From Thinopyrum elongatum (Eukaryota; Streptophyta; Magnoliopsida; Poales; Poaceae), in NCBI GenBank assembly GCA_011799875.1, contig CM022303.1, positions 281,066,850 through 281,130,849 of the forward strand: a stretch of DNA of 64,000 nt, given 5' to 3'. Positions 59,640-64,000 of the stretch are shown one piece after another. The position numbers and the translations under genes are program-made. How positions within the stretch are numbered: the first letter of the stretch is position 1; the number at the start of each line of letters is the position of its first letter. The notes beneath the pieces are model-generated. The model was given only the letters and a program-made list of their open reading frames with translations. It searched no databases and had not been told where the DNA came from.

Positions 59640-61424
59640 CTCTGCATGGAGCTACTTTAGCAAATTGCTCCCACTTTCAATATGTATCCAGATTGAGACT
59701 CAGAGTCATCTGAATCGGCATCAAAGCTTGCATCAACGTAACCCTTTACGACGAACTCTTTATTACCTCCATAATCGAGAAATATCTCCTTAGTCCTCTT
59801 AGGTAACTAAGAATAATTTTGACCGCTGTCCAGTGATCTACTCCTGGATCACTATTGTACCCCCTTGCCAAACTCATGGCAAGGTACACAACAGGTTTGG
59901 TACACAACATGGCATACTTTATAGAACCTATGGCTGAGGCATAGGGAATGACTTTCATTCTCTCTCTCTTCTGCCGTGGTCGGGTTTTGAGTCTTACTCA
60001 ACTTCACACCTTGCAACACAGGCAAGAACCCTTTCTTTGACAAATCCATTTTGAACTTCTTCAAAATCTTGTCAAGGTATGTGCTTTGTGAAAGTCCTAT
60101 TAAGCGTCTCGATCTATCCCTATAGATCTTGATGCCCAATATATAAGTAGCTTCACCGAGGTCTTTCATTGAAAAAATTCTTATTCAAGTATCCTTTTAT
60201 GCTATCCAGAAATTCTATATCATTTCCAATCAATAATATGTCATCCACATATAATATCAGAAATGCTACAGAGCTCCTACTCACTTTCATGTAAATACAG
60301 GCTTCACCGTAAGTCTGTATAAAACCATATGCTTTGATCACCTCATCAAAGCGTATATTCCAACTCCGAGATGCTTGCACCAGTCCATAGATCGATCACT
60401 GGAGCTTGCACACTTTGTTAGCACCTTTAGGATCGACAAAACCTTCTGGTTGCATCATATACAACTCTTCTTTAAGATATCCATTAAGGAATGTAGTTTT
60501 GACGTCCATTTGCCAGATTTCATAATCATAAAATGCGGCAATTGCTAACATGATTCGGACAAACTTAAGCATCACTACAGGTGAGAAAGTCTCATCGTAG
60601 TCAACCCCTTGAACTTGTCAAAAACATTTCGCGACAAGTCAAGCTTTGTAGACAGTAACATTACCATCATCGTCAGTCTTCTTCTTGAAGATTCATTTAT
60701 TCTCTATGACTTGCCGATCATCGGGCAAACCCACCAAAGTCCATACTTTGTTCTCATACATGGATCCTATCTCAGATTTCATGGCCTCAAGCCATCTATC
60801 GGAATCTGGGCTCATCATAGCTTCTTCATAGTTCGTAGGTTCGCCTTGGTCTAGTAACATGACTTCCAGAAAGGGATTACCGTGCCACTCTGGTGCGGAT
60901 CGTGCTCTGGTTGACCTACGAGGTTCGGTAGTAACTTGATCTGAAGTTTCATGATCATCATCATTAGCTTCCTCTCTAGTTGGTGTAGGCATCACAGGAA
61001 CGGTTTTCTGTGATGTGTTACTCTCCAATTCGAGAGAAGGTACAATTACCTCATCAAGTTCTACTTTCCTCCCACTCACTTCTTTCGAGAGAAACTCCTT
61101 CTCTAGAAAGAATCCATTCTTAGCAACAAAGATCTTGCCTTCGGATCTGTGGTAGAAGGTGTAGCCAATTGTTTCCTTAGGGTATCCTATGAAGACGCAC
61201 TTCTCCGATTTGGGTTCGAGCATATCAGGCTGAAGCCTTTTGACATAAGTGTCGCAACCCCAAACTTTAAGAAATGACAGCCTAGGTTTCTTGCCAAACC
61301 ACAGTTCATATGGTGTCATCTCAACGGATTTAGACGGTGCCCTATTTAACGTGAATGCGGTTGTCTCTAATGCATAACCCCAAAACGATAGTGGTAAATC
61401 GGTAAGAGACATCATAGATTGCAC
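59640..61424 (-). pseudogene. Copia reverse transcriptase/RNase H, degenerate
   Basis: On the minus strand the frame at 61424-60693 ends integrase and enters the linker (APSKSVEMTPYELWFGKKPR, KIGSMYEN-like start of the polymerase). Further pieces carry QMDVKTTFLNGY (around 60510), LILYVDDILLIGND with the YVDD catalytic box (60380-60153), and GSIKYAMLCTKPVVYLAMSL, DPGVDHWTAVKIILSYL (59958-59746), the end of polymerase and RNase H entry. Frames change near 60690 and 60165 and a stop lies near 60395. The enzyme would copy the element RNA into DNA, but this copy cannot make it. Confidence 0.75.
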
Positions 61425-62184
61425 CTATATCTAATAAAGTGAGGTTATGACGTTCGGACACACCATTACGCTGTGGTGTTCCAGGTGGCGTGAGTTGTGA
61501 AACAATTCCACATTGTTTTAAATGATGGCCAAACTCGTAACTCAAATATTCGCCTCCACGATCAGATCGTAGAAACTTTATTTTCTTGTTACGATGATTC
61601 TCCACTTCACTCTGAAATTCTTTGAACTTTTCAAATGTTTCAGACTTGTGTTTCATTAAGTAGATATACCCATATCTACTCAAATCATCTGTGAAGGTCA
61701 GAAAATAATGATACCCGCCGCGTGCTTCAATACTCATCGGACCGCATACATCGGTATGTATTATTTCTAATAAGTCATTAGCTCGCTCCATTGTTCTGGA
61801 GAATGGAGTTTTAGTCATCTTGCCCATGAGGCATGGTTCGTAAGTATCAAATGATTCATAATCAAGTGACTCCAAAAGTCCATCTGCATGGAGTTTCATC
61901 ATGCGCTTTACACCAATATGACCTAAACGGCAGTGCCACAAGTATGTTGCACTATCATTATCAACTTTGCATCTTTTGGCATCAATATTATGAATATGTG
62001 TATCACTACGATCGAGATTCAATAAACCATTCACATTGGGTGTATGACCATAGAAGGTTTTATTCATGTAAACAGAAAAACAATTATTCTCTAACTTTAA
62101 TGAATAACCGTATTGTAATAAACATGATCTAATCATATTCATGCTCAACGCAAACACCAAATAACATTTATTTAGGTTCAACAC
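61342..62184 (-). pseudogene. Copia integrase with GAG-pre-integrase region, degenerate
   Basis: The 280-codon minus-strand frame holds a zinc-binding-type start (YLWHCRLGHIGVKRMMKLH) and the catalytic core: IIHTDVCGPMSIEARGGYHY with the first aspartate, FTDDLSRYGYIYLMKHKSE with the second, and PQRNGVSERHNLTLLD with the glutamate. A break near 61430 separates it from the next frame. It inserts the DNA copy into the chromosome when intact. Confidence 0.75.
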
Positions 62185-62275
62185 TAATCCCGAAGGTAGA
62201 GGGAGTGCGCGATGGTGATCGTATCAACCTTGGAATCACTTCAACACACATTGTCACCTCACACTTAACTAGTCT

Positions 62276-63202
62276 CTATTTATTCTGCAACTCCTGTTTC
62301 GAGTTACTAATCTTAGCAACTGAACCGGTATCGAATACCCAGGTGCTACTATGAACACTAGTAAAGTACACATCAATAACATGTATATCAAATATACTTT
62401 TTTTCACTTTGCCATCCTTCTTATCCGCCAAGTATTTGGGGCAGTTCCGCTTCCAGTGACCATTTCCTTTGCAGTAGAAGCACTCAGTTTCAGGCTTGGG
62501 TCCAGCTTTGGGCTTCTTCATGGGAGCGACAACTTGCTTGCCATTCTTCTTGAAGTTCCCTTTCTTTCCCTCGCCCTTTTTCTTGAAACTAGTGGTCTTG
62601 TTAACCATCAACACTTGATGCTCTTTCTTGATTTCTACCTTCGCCGATTTCAGTATCATGAAGAGCTCGGGAATCGTTTTCGTCATCCCTTGCATATTAT
62701 AGTTCATCACGAAGTTCTAGTAGCTTGGTGATAGTGACTAGAGAACTTTGTCGATCACTATCTTATCTGGAAGATTAACTCCCACTTGATTCAAGCGATT
62801 GTAGTACCCAGACATTCTGAGTACATGCTCACTGGCTGAGCTATTCTCCTCCATCTTGTAGGCAAAGTACTTGTCAGAAGTCTCATACCTCTCGACATGG
62901 GCATGAGTCTGAAATACCAATTTCAGCTCTTGGAACATCTCATATGCTCCGTGGCGTTCAAAACGTTTTTGAAGTCCCGGTTCTAAGCCGTAAAGCATGG
63001 CGCACTAAACTATCAAGTAGTCATCATACCGAGCTTGCCAAACGTTCATAACATCTGCATCTGCTCCTGCAACAGGTCTGTCACCTAGCGGTGCATCAAG
63101 GACATAATTCTTCTGTGCAGCAATGAGGATAATCCTCAGATCACGGACCCAGTCCGCATCATTGCTACTATCATCTTTCAACTTAGTTTTCTCTAGGAAC
63201 AT
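62276..63202 (-). pseudogene. Copia gag and protease start, degenerate
   Basis: Three minus-strand frames follow one another: 63202-63005, 62998-62738 (LKLVFQTHAHVERYETSDKY, EENSSASEHVLRMSGYYNRL) and 62710-62276. The last carries a CCHC zinc knuckle (CFYCKGNGHWKRNCPKY, C-x2-C-x4-H-x4-C) and ends in VFDTGSVAKISNSKQELQ, with the DTG active site of the aspartic protease. Stops separate the frames. It is the coat and maturation part of the element. Confidence 0.75.
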
Positions 63203-63638
63203 ATCAAAAATATAAGGGAGCTATATCGCGAGCTATTGATCTACAACATATATTTGCAAATACTATCAGGATTAAGTTCATAATAAATTAAGTTCAATTA
63301 ATCAAATTACTAATAAACTCCCACTTAAATCAACATCCCTCAAGTTGTCTAAGTGATACATGATCCATATCAACTAACCCATATCCGATCATCACGTGAG
63401 ATGGGGTAGTCCTCAATGGTGAACATCTCTATGTTGATCATATCTACTATATGACTCACGTTCGACCTTTCGGTCTCCAGTGTTCCGAGACCATGTCTGT
63501 ACATGCTAGGCCCGTCAAGTTTAACCCAAGTATTCCGCATGTGCAAAACTGTCTTACACCTGTTGTATCTGAACGTAGAGTCTATCACACCCGATCATCA
63601 CGTGGTGTCTCGAAACGACGAACTGTAGCAATGGTGCA
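63203..63638 (-). other. Copia 5' internal region up to the inserted LTR
   Basis: AT-rich sequence upstream of gag on the minus strand. It has no convincing gene (the frame at 63370-63588 lacks motifs) and is cut at 63639 by TGATGTCTACTACG. The primer-binding site is not seen because the 5' part is displaced beyond the window. Confidence 0.4.
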
Positions 63639-64000
63639 TGATGTCTACTACGCAACCTTCTTCTTGTAGACTCATGTTGGGCCTCCAAGCGCAGAGTTTT
63701 GTAGGACAGTAGCAAATTTCCCTCAAGTGGATGACCTAAGGTTTATCAATCCGTGGGAGGCGTAGGATGAAGATGGTCTCTCTCAAACAACCCTGCAACC
63801 AAATAACAAAGAGCCTCTTGTGTCCCCAACACACCCAATACAATGGTAAATTGTATAGGTGCACTAGTTCGGTGAAGAGATGGTGATACAAGTGCAATAT
63901 GGATGGTAGATATAGGTTTTTGTAATCTGAAAATATAAAAATAGCAAGGTAGTAAGTAACAAAAGTGAGCGAAAACGGTATTGCAATGCTTCGAAACAAG
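63639..64000 (-). mobile_element. Athila-like LTR, partial at the window edge
   Basis: TGATGTCTACTACGCAACC at 63639, then GTAGACTCATGTTGGGCCTC and CAATACAATGGTAAATTGTA, repeats the LTR portion at 19611-19980 nearly base for base. On the minus strand this is the LTR end (…GTAGACATCA). It continues beyond position 64000. It interrupts the copia element. Confidence 0.85.

Larger units (their letters stand above)
57628..63638 (-). mobile_element. BARE/Angela-type copia retrotransposon, reversed, 5' LTR outside view
   Basis: A minus-strand element. Its 3' LTR occupies 57628-59391. A polypurine tract (AAGTGGGAGAC) sits next to the LTR. The internal genes follow in the Ty1/copia order gag, protease, integrase, reverse transcriptase/RNase H. 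All are interrupted. At 63639 the sequence is cut by an Athila-like LTR, so the 5' LTR is not in the window. It has inserted into exon 7 of the PF04195-like pseudogene. Confidence 0.85.

Overview
The window is plant nuclear DNA from a Triticeae grass (wheat or a close relative). The evidence is nested LTR retrotransposons with Triticeae-style termini, Stowaway, Tourist and Mutator-like MITEs, CACTA ends with GGCGCACC repeats, and one GC-rich-5' host gene whose reading frame follows rice SPL15 over its whole length. Most listed coding segments are transposon genes or fragments. Only one ordinary host gene looks intact.

Layout. 1-4838: low-copy sequence, then a Stowaway-type element (TIRs at 891 and 4838) interrupted by a minus-strand Helitron (944-4541). 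The Helitron carries degenerate exons 1-3 of a MutL-homologue (MLH3-like) gene, another reading-frame remnant and a GC-rich exon-like block. 4839-8570: intergenic, with a GC-rich exon-like segment on the minus strand (about 5840-6300) and a purine-rich degenerate repeat (6960-7900). 8570-13240: a broken, multi-exon CACTA-type transposon gene with duplicated exons and a Tourist MITE. 13524-18115: an orphan CACTA terminus and a patchwork of duplicated T-rich modules. 18116-38340: a retrotransposon nest. A truncated minus-strand gypsy end (18116-19141) lies in the 5' part of an Athila-like element. That element's LTR (19611-28676) is split by a complete but coding-defective gypsy element (20008-27438). 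The split LTR is followed by 3' sequence of a minus-strand Athila-like element, joined head to head at about 31.99 kb to a plus-strand Athila-like element ending at 36738. Copia and gypsy LTR remnants follow.

38341-52500 is the least repetitive part. It contains a Tourist-like MITE (40069-40415), a Mutator-like MITE with a 9-bp target duplication (43739-44174), and the SPL15-type transcription factor gene (10 coding exons, 45314-49680, 1128 residues by my splice model). 52528-64000 returns to transposons: a gypsy integrase remnant, a broken seven-exon gene of the 'putative gypsy type transposon' (PF04195-like) family cut by a minus-strand BARE/Angela-type copia element (57628-63638), and a partial Athila-like LTR at the right edge.

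The most interesting items are the Helitron gene capture, the antisense B3-domain-like gene inside the gypsy element at 20-27 kb, the Athila LTR flanked by internal sequence on both sides, and the duplicated module encoding an unidentified 70-80 residue peptide. I found no tRNA, rRNA, CRISPR or bacterial-type feature. All family assignments were read by eye; no database was searched.
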